Positions 51,614 through 61,113 are shown, counted from the stretch's first letter. The stretch is 64,000 nucleotides of DNA from Levilactobacillus brevis (GCA_021383565.1 CP079699.1:2356001-2420000), one strand, 5' to 3'. Notes: generated by a model from the sequence alone, not told the origin. Numbers and translations: made by a program.

Positions 51614-53014
51614 ATGGCAACGGAAAAAATTGAACCGCGCGTGGTGGGGGCCGTTCTGGCCACAGGATTGATGTCGCTGAGCGGTGTCATCATTGAAACA
51701 GCGATGAACATTACATTTCCAACCTTGATGAAACAATTTGGCGTGACGACCGGCACGGTCCAGTGGATGACGACCTTGTATCTGCTGATTGTGGCCTGTA
51801 TCGTTCCGATCTCGTCTTACTTGAAACGTCGCTTTAAAATGAAGCAGCTCTTCGTGACGGCCAACCTGCTCTTTATCGCAGGTCTACTGATCGATGCTTT
51901 GGCACCAGCGTTCGCTTGGCTGCTGATTGGTCGGGCCGTCCAAGCTGTGGGGACGGGGATTGCCTTACCCCTGATGTTCAACATTATTTTGGAACAGGTA
52001 CCGCTGAGCCGCATTGGAATGATGACCGGTGTCGGCACCCTGATTACCGCCGTGGGGCCGGCGATTGGACCGACTTACGGTGGAATTCTGGTCACCAGCT
52101 TGAACTGGCGCTATATCTTTTGGCTGTTGCTGCCATTTCTGATTGTGTCGTTCTTTGTCGGCCTCAAGACGATTCGGCAGGTTTCACCCGTTGTCCACGA
52201 ACGTTTTGATTTATTGAGCGTACTGACGGTTGTGGCGACCTTTGCTGGCCTCATCTACGGATTTAGCGCCATGGGCAGTCAGCCTGTGCTGAGTTGGTCG
52301 GTGCTAGGGGCCTGGGTGGTTGGCCTCATCGGTTTGGGCGCGTTTGTCTTCCGTTCCAACCGCGTGGAACAGCCGCTGATTAAGTTGGCAACGGTGAAAA
52401 ACGGCGCGTTTGCCTGGCATTTAGCCGCGTTCTTTCTCTTACAGACCACCGCGCTGGGCCTGTCGTTTATTCTTCCCAATTACCTCCAATTAGTTGATCA
52501 GAAAACCGCTTTCATTGCCGGCTTAGTTGTTCTGCCGGGGGCCGTGATTGGTGCGGCCTTTTCTCCGATTGGGGGGCAGATTCTGGATCGATTTGGCGCC
52601 AAGAAACCCATCTTGTTGGGATTGAGCATTGTCGTGGTGAGCCTACTGGCCATGACGGCTTTTGCCCGCCACCTGCCCGTTGTGGCCGTGCTCGGACTCT
52701 ACGTGACGTACATGATCGGGATTGGCATGGCTTTTGGGAACATCATGACGGCGGGACTGAAGCAACTGTCGTCCGAGCTCAAGGCCGATGGCAACGCGCT
52801 GATGAACGCGTTACAGCAGTTCGCCGGAGCCATGGGAACGGCCGTGGTTTCGATGATTATTTCAAGTAGTCAGGCGACTGGCACGGGCAGTACTGTCGTG
52901 AAGACGGCCGTTGGTTCTCAGTGGGCCTTGTTGATCCTGGTTATCACGGGTGCCTTGGCACTGTTGAGTATGTTGATGGCTTTTCGGCTGTCGCGTCCAA
53001 CGCCTTCGCGTTAG
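51614..53014 (+). CDS. DHA2-type MFS multidrug efflux protein
   Basis: This 466-residue protein has about 14 helices and the DHA2 (EmrB/QacA) features: MNITFPTLMKQFGVTTGTVQWMTTLYLL at the start, the motif LIGRAVQAVGTGIALPLMFN and motif C-like GTLITAVGPAIGPTYGG. It is predicted to export lipophilic drugs with protons. It is directly adjacent to the MarR gene with its ribosome site AAGGAGG inside the end of that gene. Confidence 0.92.
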   Translation: MATEKIEPRVVGAVLATGLMSLSGVIIETAMNITFPTLMKQFGVTTGTVQWMTTLYLLIVACIVPISSYLKRRFKMKQLFVTANLLFIAGLLIDALAPAFAWLLIGRAVQAVGTGIALPLMFNIILEQVPLSRIGMMTGVGTLITAVGPAIGPTYGGILVTSLNWRYIFWLLLPFLIVSFFVGLKTIRQVSPVVHERFDLLSVLTVVATFAGLIYGFSAMGSQPVLSWSVLGAWVVGLIGLGAFVFRSNRVEQPLIKLATVKNGAFAWHLAAFFLLQTTALGLSFILPNYLQLVDQKTAFIAGLVVLPGAVIGAAFSPIGGQILDRFGAKKPILLGLSIVVVSLLAMTAFARHLPVVAVLGLYVTYMIGIGMAFGNIMTAGLKQLSSELKADGNALMNALQQFAGAMGTAVVSMIISSSQATGTGSTVVKTAVGSQWALLILVITGALALLSMLMAFRLSRPTPSR

Positions 53015-53125
53015 TATTGCTATTGGCTTTACCATAGCGACCGCCGGTTAACCTATTTTTATTAACCCCATGCTACACTTCAGTCAATGAAGGTGTATTT
53101 GTTGATTGAAAGAGAGGCGACCGGA

Positions 53126-53545
53126 ATGCGGTATGACTGGCGATATGGTTTTCATTCATTTTGGTTCTTGATGACATTGATGCTGTTGATGAGTCCCGTG
53201 ATCTTTATCGACCGACTGTCTGTAAAACACGTGGCATTGGGCACGATGGTAGCGATTCTAATTGTCGATTACCTATTTACTCGGCAATATCCATATTTTA
53301 ATCGGTTTGGTCGACAGGGATTTAGCGGGTTACTCAGCATTGGGTTCTTTGTGGTGATGGTGGCGGTGGCGCCTTACTTTGGGTACTGGTCACCGACGGC
53401 CTGGGGGTTCGTCAGCTTCTGTGTGGCTAGCTTCGGTGGTTCCCTAGACGGACGCATCGTTCATCCTACCGATATCTTAGTCAGCCAGACGCGCGCCCAG
53501 CTTCGAAAAAAAGCCGAGATTCTACGCAAACCGATGCCGCGGTGA
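53126..53545 (+). CDS. Hypothetical membrane protein
   Basis: This 139-residue protein has four hydrophobic segments (SFWFLMTLMLLMSPVIFI, VALGTMVAILIVDYLF, LLSIGFFVVMVAVAPYFGYW, AWGFVSFCVASFGGSL) and a basic tail. GAGAGG precedes the ATG at 53126; the upstream start at 53087 has none. I do not recognise the family. It stands between the efflux operon and a non-coding stretch. Confidence 0.6.
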   Translation: MRYDWRYGFHSFWFLMTLMLLMSPVIFIDRLSVKHVALGTMVAILIVDYLFTRQYPYFNRFGRQGFSGLLSIGFFVVMVAVAPYFGYWSPTAWGFVSFCVASFGGSLDGRIVHPTDILVSQTRAQLRKKAEILRKPMPR

Positions 53546-53663
53546 TGGATTACCGGCAGAGAGATTATTAAACCTTACACTAAAGGCTGAAGGTACGAAA
53601 ATGGGCCTCAGCCCTTGGGAGACTTGGACTGAAGCTAATAAATATAGTCATTTGGCATCATTG

Positions 53664-53708
53664 AGCCTTGCCTAATGGTCTGACCAGATTATTAGGCAAG
53701 GCTTTTAT
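53664..53708 (+). terminator. Intrinsic terminator
   Basis: AGCCTTGCCTAAT and ATTAGGCAAGGCT (with an extra ATT in the loop) form a 13-bp stem followed by TTTTAT. It lies in the 315-base gap 53546-53860; apart from this and the hairpin at 53787 I see nothing there. Confidence 0.8.
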
Positions 53709-53786
53709 AAATTCATCGAAAACAGCTTGTATATTGGTTTTAGACGACTCAATTATACTCGTGGAGCAAGCCATGTCTATTTTTGT

Positions 53787-53816
53787 ACAGTAAAAGCCCG
53801 GCGTACCGGGCTTTTA
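53787..53816 (-). terminator. Bidirectional terminator after the M23 gene
   Basis: GTAAAAGCCCGG and CCGGGCTTTTAC form a near-perfect palindrome with T-runs in both directions. Confidence 0.8.
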
Positions 53817-53860
53817 CTGTGCTTTTAACTTTCAACTTTTAGAAATTCATGTAGCGTGCA

Positions 53861-54607
53861 TTACGCCGCTGTCTGCAGCAACTTTAACGGGTTCTGCCAC
53901 GAATGGGCTGCCGGATTTTGCCAGTCATTTTGGGCGGTCACCCAACTTTTATGGTTGGTGATACCCAAATGCAGATGGCCGCTAGCTTGGGTCGCAATGA
54001 CCTGGCCAGTCTTGACGGTGTCACCGACGTGAACGGTGTGGGTCTGCTTGCTCATCGCAAATTCCTGATAGACAATCTGGTCGCCCGCGTTAGTTTCCGT
54101 GACGACAACGTCCTTGCCTAGTCCCAGAGGATAGGCGTCGGTCACGCCACGTTTCATGGGGTTACCCACGAAGATGACCTTGCCGGCGTGGATGGCGTGG
54201 ATCTTACTGCCAACGCCTGCATTGAAATCGACGCCGTCGTGCAAGGGAGAGTCCGCTAGGTCCCGTTTACCAAAGGTTGACGTCACGTAGCGGCCACCGG
54301 TGTAGGGCCAGCCCCACTCTGGCGTTGACTTTTCAGTCTTAGCTGGCGTCGTTGCCAGACGCGTCAGTTTGGGCTTGGTTGGCGTCGCCTTTTCCACGTG
54401 GAAGTATTGGTAGACGCGTTTGGGCTGATCAGTGGCCAGTTCGGTGGGCGTGTTGGCGATGGTCAGCGTTTCCGCCTTGGCCATGGTCTTGGTGGTCCAA
54501 GAAGAGAGAAACAATAAAGTGCTGAGGGCGACCACAGTGGCCATCCCCAGGAGCAAGTAGCGGTTAAGCCGATAATTGAAATGAATGAGTTGATGCAGAG
54601 TCGACAT
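53861..54607 (-). CDS. M23-family peptidase (LytM domain)
   Basis: This 248-residue protein has an N-terminal membrane anchor or signal (LLLGMATVVALSTLLFLSSW), a linker rich in Thr and Pro, and an M23 domain from about residue 105 with zinc ligands in LHDGVDFN and GHLHLGI. It is predicted to act outside the cell on peptidoglycan cross-bridges or to be a degenerate LytM activator. The upstream region holds a TTCACA-N5-TTAACA direct repeat of the PhoP/WalR kind. It is monocistronic. Confidence 0.88.
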   Translation of the reverse strand: MSTLHQLIHFNYRLNRYLLLGMATVVALSTLLFLSSWTTKTMAKAETLTIANTPTELATDQPKRVYQYFHVEKATPTKPKLTRLATTPAKTEKSTPEWGWPYTGGRYVTSTFGKRDLADSPLHDGVDFNAGVGSKIHAIHAGKVIFVGNPMKRGVTDAYPLGLGKDVVVTETNAGDQIVYQEFAMSKQTHTVHVGDTVKTGQVIATQASGHLHLGITNHKSWVTAQNDWQNPAAHSWQNPLKLLQTAA

Positions 54608-54669
54608 TGCTTTGGAACCTACCTTTTAACAGTGATAAGAAAGATTGTACCAGTGATTAGCCGGCTAAG

Positions 54670-54686
54670 TGTTAAGAAATTGTGAA
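54670..54686. promoter_or_regulatory. PhoP/WalR-like direct repeat before the M23 gene
   Basis: TGTTAAGAAATTGTGAA reads on the other strand as TTCACA-N5-TTAACA. Both half-sites fit the Pho-box pattern TT(A/C/T)ACA, and the plus-strand reading fits the WalR pattern TGTWAH-N5-TGTWAH with one mismatch. Wall hydrolases are classic WalR targets. Confidence 0.35.
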
Positions 54687-54798
54687 TTTTCCGAGTCACG
54701 GGGGTAATCAATCCCCCAAATTAGCCGTCGATTCGCTGATTTGACGGCGCTAGTGACCATTTTGACTGGCAACTAAAATAATTTGCGCCGTGACAAAA

Positions 54799-54832
54799 AA
54801 ATTCCGCCCCCAGAGAAATGAGAGCGGAATTT
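54799..54832 (-). terminator. Intrinsic terminator of the YhgE/Pip gene
   Basis: On the minus strand AAATTCCGC and GCGGAATTT are followed by more T residues. Confidence 0.8.
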
Positions 54833-54839
54833 GGTGATA

Positions 54840-57593
54840 CTAAGGTGCTTGGACGTCCATTTCCGTTAGCCGACCGTGTCGCCGCGCGTAGAAGAGCATG
54901 CTCAGCAGGGAGAAGGCCGCGGCAATGCCGCAGAGCACGCCGATTTCTGGTAAGGCGGAATTGCCGATCATTAGGGTTTCTCGCAGAGCAGTGACCGAAT
55001 AACTCATTGGCAACCAAGGATGCAGGGCCTGGAAGAAGCCGTTGGTCATTTGTAAGGGGTAGGTTCCGGCCGAGCCGCCCAGTTGCAGGACTAGCAGCAC
55101 CATGCTGAAGAAAGCCCCCGGGCGACCGAGGCATAGATTTAGCCAGTAGACAATGCTCATAAATGCCGCGCCAGTGACCAGTAGTGTCAGGAAGGTGGCT
55201 CCTGGATGAATGGGTGCCAGGCCATCAATCAAGGCTAAGAGGCCAGTCATAAATAACGCTTCGCCCAAAACGAAGGCGCCCATGATGGAAGCTTTACCTA
55301 ACCACCAATGCCAACCACTACGCGGATATTTGCGCGGTGTGTACATGTCAAACATCAGGTTGAACGCCAGCGCCCCCACAAAGAGCGACACCGACATCAT
55401 GTACGGGGCCATCCCCGTCCCGTTGTCCGGGGCATCATCATGATCGGTGTGGGTGGTCGTTGTTGGCTTGGCAAATTGCCGGTAAGTCAGCTGAGAAGGG
55501 TGAACGGTCGCGCGTTGTCCCGCTTGAGTTAAAGTGTGAGCCAGCCGGGTGGTCCCCGACTGCACGGTGTTGGCGCCAGTCCCCGCTTTCTGTGCGCCGG
55601 CAGCCAGTTGTTCGGCGCCAGTAGTCAGTTGCTGAGCACCGTTCGCCGCGCTATCAGTGGCCGTGGTGAGTTGTGGGCCAGCCGTTGCCAAGGTCGTCAG
55701 CCCCGCGTTGAGCGTGTGAGCGCCATGCGCTAACTTGCCGACCCCTTGCGTGAGGGCTGGCGTTGATTGGGTTAAGGTTGTCAAACCCGTGGCCAGAGTC
55801 TGGGCCCCGCTGGTCAGCGACGCATTCTTACCCGTCAATTGCTGGGCCCCGGTTTGGAGTTGTCCCGCGCCAGTAGCCAGTTGTCCGGTTCCCGTTGTTA
55901 GTTGTTGACCCGTGGTTGTTAAACGTTGCGTGCCACTAGTCAATGTCTGGGCGCCGTAGGTTAATTGGGTAACGCCAGTAGTGAGCGTGGGCGTCTGTGC
56001 TTGTAAGGTTTGGAGACCGGAATTGAGGGTGGTCAGGGCTTGATTGGCCCGTTGCAGCCCCGTGGTGAGACTCTGGGAATTCGTCTGAAGGGTCGTGATG
56101 CCGTTAGCCAATTGTGCTTGGGCCGCCGCTGCTTGGGTCAGGCTGGTTTGCAGGTCATTGACGGCCGCGGCGTTAGTCTGTAAGCCACTCAGGTCGCTGG
56201 TCAAGCGTTTTGCTGCGGTCTGAACTGCCGTGGTCGTGCTAGTATCACGAGGCGTAACGGCTTTTAGCATGGCAGCCTTTTGACTAGCGGTTAATCCCTG
56301 AGCGTCAGCCGCGGCGCTGACTCGTTTTTGTAAGGTCGCTGCGTTGGTCGTGCTAGCCTTTAGCGCCGTTTGTAGGGTAGTAGCGTCTTGCTTGAGGGTC
56401 GCGGTGCTGGTGGCACTGGCAGCTAGCTGACTAACGGCCTTTTTTAAGGTGGCTTGTTGGCTTTGCGAGGTTTGGAGGCCAGTCTGGAGTTTTTGGAGAC
56501 CAGCAGTGAGGGCGGTACTGCCAGTTGTCAGCCGGGAGAAATTTTGACTGAGCGTGTGACTGCCGGTGGCCAGCTGGGACACGCTAGTGCTAAGCCGTTG
56601 CGTGCCTGCGTCTAAGTTAGTCAATTGGCGCGCCAGCTGTTGGACCCCTTGATGACTCTTAGCCACGCCCTGAACGTAGTGTTGAGTACTCGTATTCACG
56701 CGTTGACTGCCCTGGGTGAGTTGCCCGGCAGCGGTCGTGAGCTTGCCCGTTCCCGTCGTATAGGCGGTGACCCCGGTGGCCAATTGCTTACTCCCCGTGG
56801 CTAAACGCTGAACCCCGCCGTTGAGCTGTTGCGAGCGACTGAGTAGCTGATCGAGACCGGTCGTTAATTGGCGGCTACCGGCCTGGGCCTGCTGGACCCC
56901 GCTGACGTATTGGTCGAGCTTGTTGGTCAGCGTGTGTTCGCCATTGGTCAGCTTCACGGAGCTCGTAGCTAGGGTGGTCAGACCGTGGGCGATCTTGTGG
57001 TCGGCAATCGTCAGTTGCTGACTACCAGTGGCGAGGGCTTGACTACCGTGACCTGCGGCGGTGAAGCCATTGCCTAGTTGCTTGACCGTCGTGAAAAGGG
57101 TCCGGGCATACGTCTGGGTCACTTGGTCGCCCACGGCTTGGGCCGCATTTTGGGCCGCCGTAGCCGTCATCTTCGCCGCTGTGAAATTATGGCCGGCGCT
57201 GGTCTGGTAATGGAGGACCATTTGTTGCGGCGTTTTGGCCATGAGGGTCGTGGCGTTATGGGAGAAGTTGTGTGGAATCGTGACGACCATGTAGTATTTA
57301 CCGGTAGTCAGGCCGTGGTGAGCGGCCGCCGAGTTGGTCGTTGTGAAATGCATCGCGTGGGACTGGGTCAGGTTGTGGGTGAGGTCGCGCCCGGCGGCCA
57401 GGCGGTGGCCCTGGTAGGTCACGGGCTGGTCTTGATTAACGACCGCCACGGGTAGGTCTGCCAGCTTGCCGTACGGGTCCCACATTGATTTCAAAAAGGT
57501 CACGGCGTAAATTGAGGGGATCAACATAATGACCACCAATACGACCAATAGTAACTTGTGCTTAAATAAATATCGCCATTCCGCTTGAATCAT
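54840..57593 (-). CDS. YhgE/Pip-family membrane protein
   Basis: This 917-residue protein has an N-terminal helix (KLLLVVLVVIMLIPSIYAVTF), an extracytoplasmic Pip-like domain, then several hundred residues of repeats of the type QLTTGxxQLxxGxxxL (about 200-690), and five or six C-terminal helices resembling ABC-2 permeases. The family includes the lactococcal phage infection protein Pip, a phage DNA-entry receptor, and Bacillus YhgE/YueB (SPP1 receptor). The repeats would form a long helical stalk across the wall. GGGGG precedes the ATG. A TetR gene is divergent and probably controls it. Confidence 0.92.
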   Translation of the reverse strand: MIQAEWRYLFKHKLLLVVLVVIMLIPSIYAVTFLKSMWDPYGKLADLPVAVVNQDQPVTYQGHRLAAGRDLTHNLTQSHAMHFTTTNSAAAHHGLTTGKYYMVVTIPHNFSHNATTLMAKTPQQMVLHYQTSAGHNFTAAKMTATAAQNAAQAVGDQVTQTYARTLFTTVKQLGNGFTAAGHGSQALATGSQQLTIADHKIAHGLTTLATSSVKLTNGEHTLTNKLDQYVSGVQQAQAGSRQLTTGLDQLLSRSQQLNGGVQRLATGSKQLATGVTAYTTGTGKLTTAAGQLTQGSQRVNTSTQHYVQGVAKSHQGVQQLARQLTNLDAGTQRLSTSVSQLATGSHTLSQNFSRLTTGSTALTAGLQKLQTGLQTSQSQQATLKKAVSQLAASATSTATLKQDATTLQTALKASTTNAATLQKRVSAAADAQGLTASQKAAMLKAVTPRDTSTTTAVQTAAKRLTSDLSGLQTNAAAVNDLQTSLTQAAAAQAQLANGITTLQTNSQSLTTGLQRANQALTTLNSGLQTLQAQTPTLTTGVTQLTYGAQTLTSGTQRLTTTGQQLTTGTGQLATGAGQLQTGAQQLTGKNASLTSGAQTLATGLTTLTQSTPALTQGVGKLAHGAHTLNAGLTTLATAGPQLTTATDSAANGAQQLTTGAEQLAAGAQKAGTGANTVQSGTTRLAHTLTQAGQRATVHPSQLTYRQFAKPTTTTHTDHDDAPDNGTGMAPYMMSVSLFVGALAFNLMFDMYTPRKYPRSGWHWWLGKASIMGAFVLGEALFMTGLLALIDGLAPIHPGATFLTLLVTGAAFMSIVYWLNLCLGRPGAFFSMVLLVLQLGGSAGTYPLQMTNGFFQALHPWLPMSYSVTALRETLMIGNSALPEIGVLCGIAAAFSLLSMLFYARRHGRLTEMDVQAP

Positions 57594-57751
57594 CGGCGAC
57601 GCCCCCTATCTGTGGTATCCTGTGAGTGAATAGTGACCTCATATGTGGCTACAGCATACGCAAGGACAAGGGTACCGTCTACAACAGATGCCGCGACTTT
57701 GGGGAGTAAGCCTCACTTTTGCCACATCTGGGGTCTAACGGGAGGGATTGG

Positions 57752-58333
57752 ATGACAGATAGACGAGTTGTACGAACTAAGCAGGCGCTACGAGCAGCCT
57801 TTAGAAAGTTGGCCCAGCAGTATCGGTATCATGAAATCACGGTCCAACAGCTGACCGATGAGGCCAATATCAATCGCAAGACATTTTACTTACATTTCGA
57901 CTCGATCGATGACCTGGCAGAAAGTTTTACCACGGAAATTGCGGACCAAATTTTGGCGTTGTTGCTAAAGGCGCCGGCTGACCGTGAGCCGATCGAACAC
58001 CCCGGTATCTGGGCGCAACGGTTAGGCGAGTTCTTTGAAGAGGCGCCGGCCTTCTACACGTTCATCCTGACGTCAGACGACTATAGCTTCCTATCGCGAC
58101 GGGTCAAAAATATAGTGGCTGCAGGGATGGCCGCAGACTTCCAGCGAGATTATCATCTCAGTGCGACCGACGCTAAAATTGGTGTGAACTTTCTGATCGA
58201 CAGCACACTGACGCTGTTTCGCCTGTACGTGACGAAACAGATCGACCTGACAAAGCCAGCTCTTCGCCAACGCTTGGTGGCGTTGAATTTGTCGGGGATG
58301 CAGGGATTCTTGGCGTTGACAAAGCAAAAGTAA
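57752..58333 (+). CDS. TetR-family regulator
   Basis: This 193-residue protein has a TetR N-terminal DNA-binding domain (VVRTKQALRAAFRKLAQQYRYHEITVQQLTDEANINRKTFYLHF) and a C-terminal ligand domain of the DhaS/TetR_C type. The ATG at 57752 with GGGAGGGA upstream is used. It is divergent from the YhgE/Pip gene, a common pairing; repression of that gene is the likely role. Confidence 0.9.
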   Translation: MTDRRVVRTKQALRAAFRKLAQQYRYHEITVQQLTDEANINRKTFYLHFDSIDDLAESFTTEIADQILALLLKAPADREPIEHPGIWAQRLGEFFEEAPAFYTFILTSDDYSFLSRRVKNIVAAGMAADFQRDYHLSATDAKIGVNFLIDSTLTLFRLYVTKQIDLTKPALRQRLVALNLSGMQGFLALTKQK

Positions 58334-58389
58334 AACTCACTAGCGACTCTCAATGGAGGGGGCTAATGAGTTTTGCCAGGCTTCAAACA

Positions 58390-58458
58390 GAGCCGGAGGA
58401 CAGCTTCACAGGCCGCAGGCGGTTCCCACAGCGCCGGAATCTCTGGCAGCCGCAGGTG
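58390..58458 (-). repeat. Structured intergenic repeat, copy 5 (short domain A remnant)
   Basis: Read on the minus strand it begins CCACCTGCGGCTGCCAG and continues GATTCCGGCGCTGTGGGAACC and GCCTGCGGCC, matching the domain A head, especially copy 1, and ends in TCCTCCGGCTC like the domain A tail. The interior is deleted. It lies between the TetR gene and a terminator. Confidence 0.7.
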
Positions 58459-58538
58459 GATTGATGACTAGTTTAATGGCGATAAACCCTGTCAGTTGGG
58501 GGCTGGCATGTGTTCGCAAACTCTCAGCCTTACACGAT

Positions 58539-58583
58539 AAAAGCCCTGTGTCTCAGCATTAGCTTGAGACACAGGGCTTTTTT
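58539..58583 (+). terminator. Strong intrinsic terminator
   Basis: AAAAGCCCTGTGTCTCA and TGAGACACAGGGCTTTT form a perfect stem followed by T residues; it can work in both directions. The remainder of 58334-58673 holds only the repeat remnant. Confidence 0.92.
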
Positions 58584-58673
58584 GCGACCAATTTAGGAAG
58601 TCGTTAGCGTTACCCGCTCGCGGGAGGGTTTAAACACCGGGCTAGTGGCCAGAATTTTAAATTTAAAGGGTGC

Positions 58674-58925
58674 TTAGTAGGCTGCCGAATACGTCCAGTC
58701 GTAGGCCAACAGTTGGTGGAATTTTTCACCGATTGGGACCCAGAGCTTGGCTTTGGCGATGTTGGCAATGGACTCCCAGAACAGGGGATCGTGGCGTTCT
58801 TGGTCACTTAAGTTAATGTTGACGTAACGCCCAGCTTCCGTTTTCGCAATCACGTAGGGGTAGAACACCTTCGTAATCTGGGCGGGGGTCACCGTTTTAA
58901 TCTTGGGATTGTCATCAATCAGCAT
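58674..58925 (-). CDS. Small hypothetical protein
   Basis: This 83-residue soluble protein (VTPAQITKVFYPYVIAKTEA; DQERHDPLFWESIANIAKAK) has no membrane helix and no motif I recognise. It looks like one of the short uncharacterised lactobacillus proteins. AAAGGAAG precedes the ATG. It is monocistronic, downstream of the terminator at 58539 on the other side. Confidence 0.6.
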   Translation of the reverse strand: MLIDDNPKIKTVTPAQITKVFYPYVIAKTEAGRYVNINLSDQERHDPLFWESIANIAKAKLWVPIGEKFHQLLAYDWTYSAAY

Positions 58926-59060
58926 AATCGTCCGCTTCCTTTCATTTGATGAACCCAGTATAACTGGAAAAGGTTGCGTTCGTCCTTGATTTTAGTTAAG
59001 GATTACTTGAGAATTTCTTAGTTTTCCGAGGATGCAGGACATGCATAGCTGAAACCTTGG

Positions 59061-60422
59061 TTATTTTTGGGGAGCAGCCTGCAGTGTCACGGTAAACTTA
59101 GCACCGTGGGGGTCGTTATCGGTAATGGCGATGTGGCCCTGATTCAGTTGAACCAACTGGGCAACGATCGCGAGCCCCAGGCCACTACCCTCAATCTTAT
59201 TAGAGCGGGAGGTATCCACGCGGTAGAATCGCTCGAAGATGTGCTCGCGGTCGGCTACTGGAATCCCGTCTCCGTGGTCGGCCACGGTGAGGGTCACGGT
59301 ATCGACGGTCGTGGCGACGTGCACGGCAATCGGCTGATCGGCTGGCGAATATTTGTGGGCATTATCCAACAGGGCCGTCATAATCTGATGAAGCATGTCC
59401 GTATCGCCCAGGGCCATGGCTGGTTCGTTAGGCCCGGTGAAGGACAACTTCTGCGGGATTAAAGGCTGGTAGTGAGCCACGACGCCCTGCGTGAGGGTCG
59501 CAACGTCTAGGGGTTCTAGGGCTACTTCGGCGCGGTCTGCCCGGGATAAGTGTAGGAGATTCTCGATTAAATGCTGCATGCGCAGGGACTCCTGGTCGAT
59601 GAAGCCCAACGATTCGGGGATGACCTCGGGGTGTTGATCCCCGCGACGTTCAATCAATTTTAGATTACCGCGAATCGTGGCGATGGGGGTTCGTAGCTCG
59701 TGGGAAGCATCGGAAATAAATTGCCGCTCACGCTGGAGCCGACCATTTTGGGCTGCCAGTAATTGATTGAAATCCTTGGCTAGTTGCGCGACCTCGACGG
59801 GTTCTGTCGGTTGGGGTAACGCTGTTTGCGTCATTTCCGAGTTAGCCGCGGCTTGCTGGGCAGCGGTCGCCAATTGAATGGTGGGGTCACTAATCCGCTG
59901 AGCCAGCCGGCGAACGAACCAGAGGCCAATCAGCAGGCTAATCCCGATCGCGATGATCATGACGGCAATCAGGACGTGGAGATTGCCGATCAACACGTGC
60001 ATGCCGATGTAGAGGTGATACGTCCGACCGCCCGTCTTCAGCGTTTCGGCGAAGTACAGGCCCCAGCCCTTAAAGTAGGTCAGATGGGTGAAGGGCACCG
60101 ACCACGTGTTGGCGTTCGCTAGTGAGGCGCCGTGCGGGAGTAACGAGGTGGTCGAACCATCGGCATTACGGATGAAGACGAATGTGTTGTGGGAATTTAG
60201 GCCGCTGGACCGATTAATGGCCAACCAGTCTTGAAAATTCGTGACCTGTGAGGTTTGCAGGCTGGCACTGAGTTGTTCAGCCTGGTTTTGTGCCCGAATG
60301 AGTTGGTCCACCGCTAGGGTAACGCTGACGGTGAGGACAATCACCACCCCGACCGTTAGCAGGAGACTCGTGAAGGAGTGGCGGATAATGTCCGCGTAAG
60401 TGCGGGGAGCTTTAGTGGTCAT
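59061..60422 (-). CDS. Two-component sensor histidine kinase
   Basis: This 453-residue kinase has two membrane helices (about 17-40 and 155-177) around an extracellular sensor of about 110 residues, a HAMP domain, HisKA with SDASHELRTPIATIRG, and a HATPase with ALLDNAHKYSP, VADHGDGIP and GSGLGLAIV. It resembles the ArlS/CsrS-like class. The ATG at 60422 lies within the end of the response regulator gene, 11 bases before its stop ends, with AAAGAGG upstream; the open frame extends further but has no site there. Signal unknown. Confidence 0.92.
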   Translation of the reverse strand: MTTKAPRTYADIIRHSFTSLLLTVGVVIVLTVSVTLAVDQLIRAQNQAEQLSASLQTSQVTNFQDWLAINRSSGLNSHNTFVFIRNADGSTTSLLPHGASLANANTWSVPFTHLTYFKGWGLYFAETLKTGGRTYHLYIGMHVLIGNLHVLIAVMIIAIGISLLIGLWFVRRLAQRISDPTIQLATAAQQAAANSEMTQTALPQPTEPVEVAQLAKDFNQLLAAQNGRLQRERQFISDASHELRTPIATIRGNLKLIERRGDQHPEVIPESLGFIDQESLRMQHLIENLLHLSRADRAEVALEPLDVATLTQGVVAHYQPLIPQKLSFTGPNEPAMALGDTDMLHQIMTALLDNAHKYSPADQPIAVHVATTVDTVTLTVADHGDGIPVADREHIFERFYRVDTSRSNKIEGSGLGLAIVAQLVQLNQGHIAITDNDPHGAKFTVTLQAAPQK

Positions 60423-61113
60423 CGTGATCATCCTCTTTGAGACTGTAGCCGACGCCCCGAATGGTATGGAAAAGGCGGGGAGCATCATCTACGTCAATTT
60501 TATTACGGAGATACCCGATATAAACGTCGACCACGTTCTGTTGGCCGAGAAAGTCGACGCCCCAGACGTTGTCGAGCAGTTCATCACGGGTAAAGACTTG
60601 GCCGGGATGCTGCATGAGAAATAATAACAGGTCGTATTCACGCTGTGTCAATTGAATTGTTTGGCCGCCACGGTCGACTTGCCGGGTCTTGGTCACCAGC
60701 GTGAGGTCTTGTAAGTGGTAGGTCTGATCGAGGCCGCTCTGGTGGGCGGTACGTCGTTGGATGACGCGGATTCTAGCGAGTAATTCCTCAATCTCAAAGG
60801 GTTTGGTGATGTAGTCGTCGGCGCCGGTATCCAGGCCAGTCACCTTGTCGCCCAGGTAATCGCGGGCGGTCATCATAATGACGGGTAAGTCGTCGTGCTT
60901 ACGAATCCGCCGGAGAACCTGCATGCCATCCATCTTAGGTAACATCCAGTCCAATAAGATTAGGAGAAGATCGTCTTTTCTTTCTTGATAGGTCTCCCAA
61001 GCGGCTTCACCATCGGCGGCCGTTAAAACGTCAAAATCTTCAAAAGTGAGTTCTTTAGCGACGTAGCTGGCGAGGCCCTCTTCGTCTTCGACTAGTAGAA
61101 TTGTATTTTTCAT
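60412..61113 (-). CDS. OmpR-family response regulator
   Basis: This 233-residue regulator has a receiver domain (ILLVEDEEGLASYVAKEL, phospho-Asp in LLLILLDWMLPKMDG) and a winged-helix OmpR DNA-binding domain (TRQVDRGGQTIQLTQREYDLL, YIGYLRNKID). It resembles ArlR/CsrR. The ATG at 61113 with AAGGAG upstream is used. The kinase gene overlaps its end. Upstream, TTAA-containing repeats may be its own binding site. Confidence 0.94.
   Translation of the reverse strand: MKNTILLVEDEEGLASYVAKELTFEDFDVLTAADGEAAWETYQERKDDLLLILLDWMLPKMDGMQVLRRIRKHDDLPVIMMTARDYLGDKVTGLDTGADDYITKPFEIEELLARIRVIQRRTAHQSGLDQTYHLQDLTLVTKTRQVDRGGQTIQLTQREYDLLLFLMQHPGQVFTRDELLDNVWGVDFLGQQNVVDVYIGYLRNKIDVDDAPRLFHTIRGVGYSLKEDDHDDH

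Noticed and set aside
53546-53660. Possible T-box or small RNA before the terminator at 53664
   Set aside because: I found no T-box sequence, no specifier stem and no downstream synthetase or amino-acid gene.
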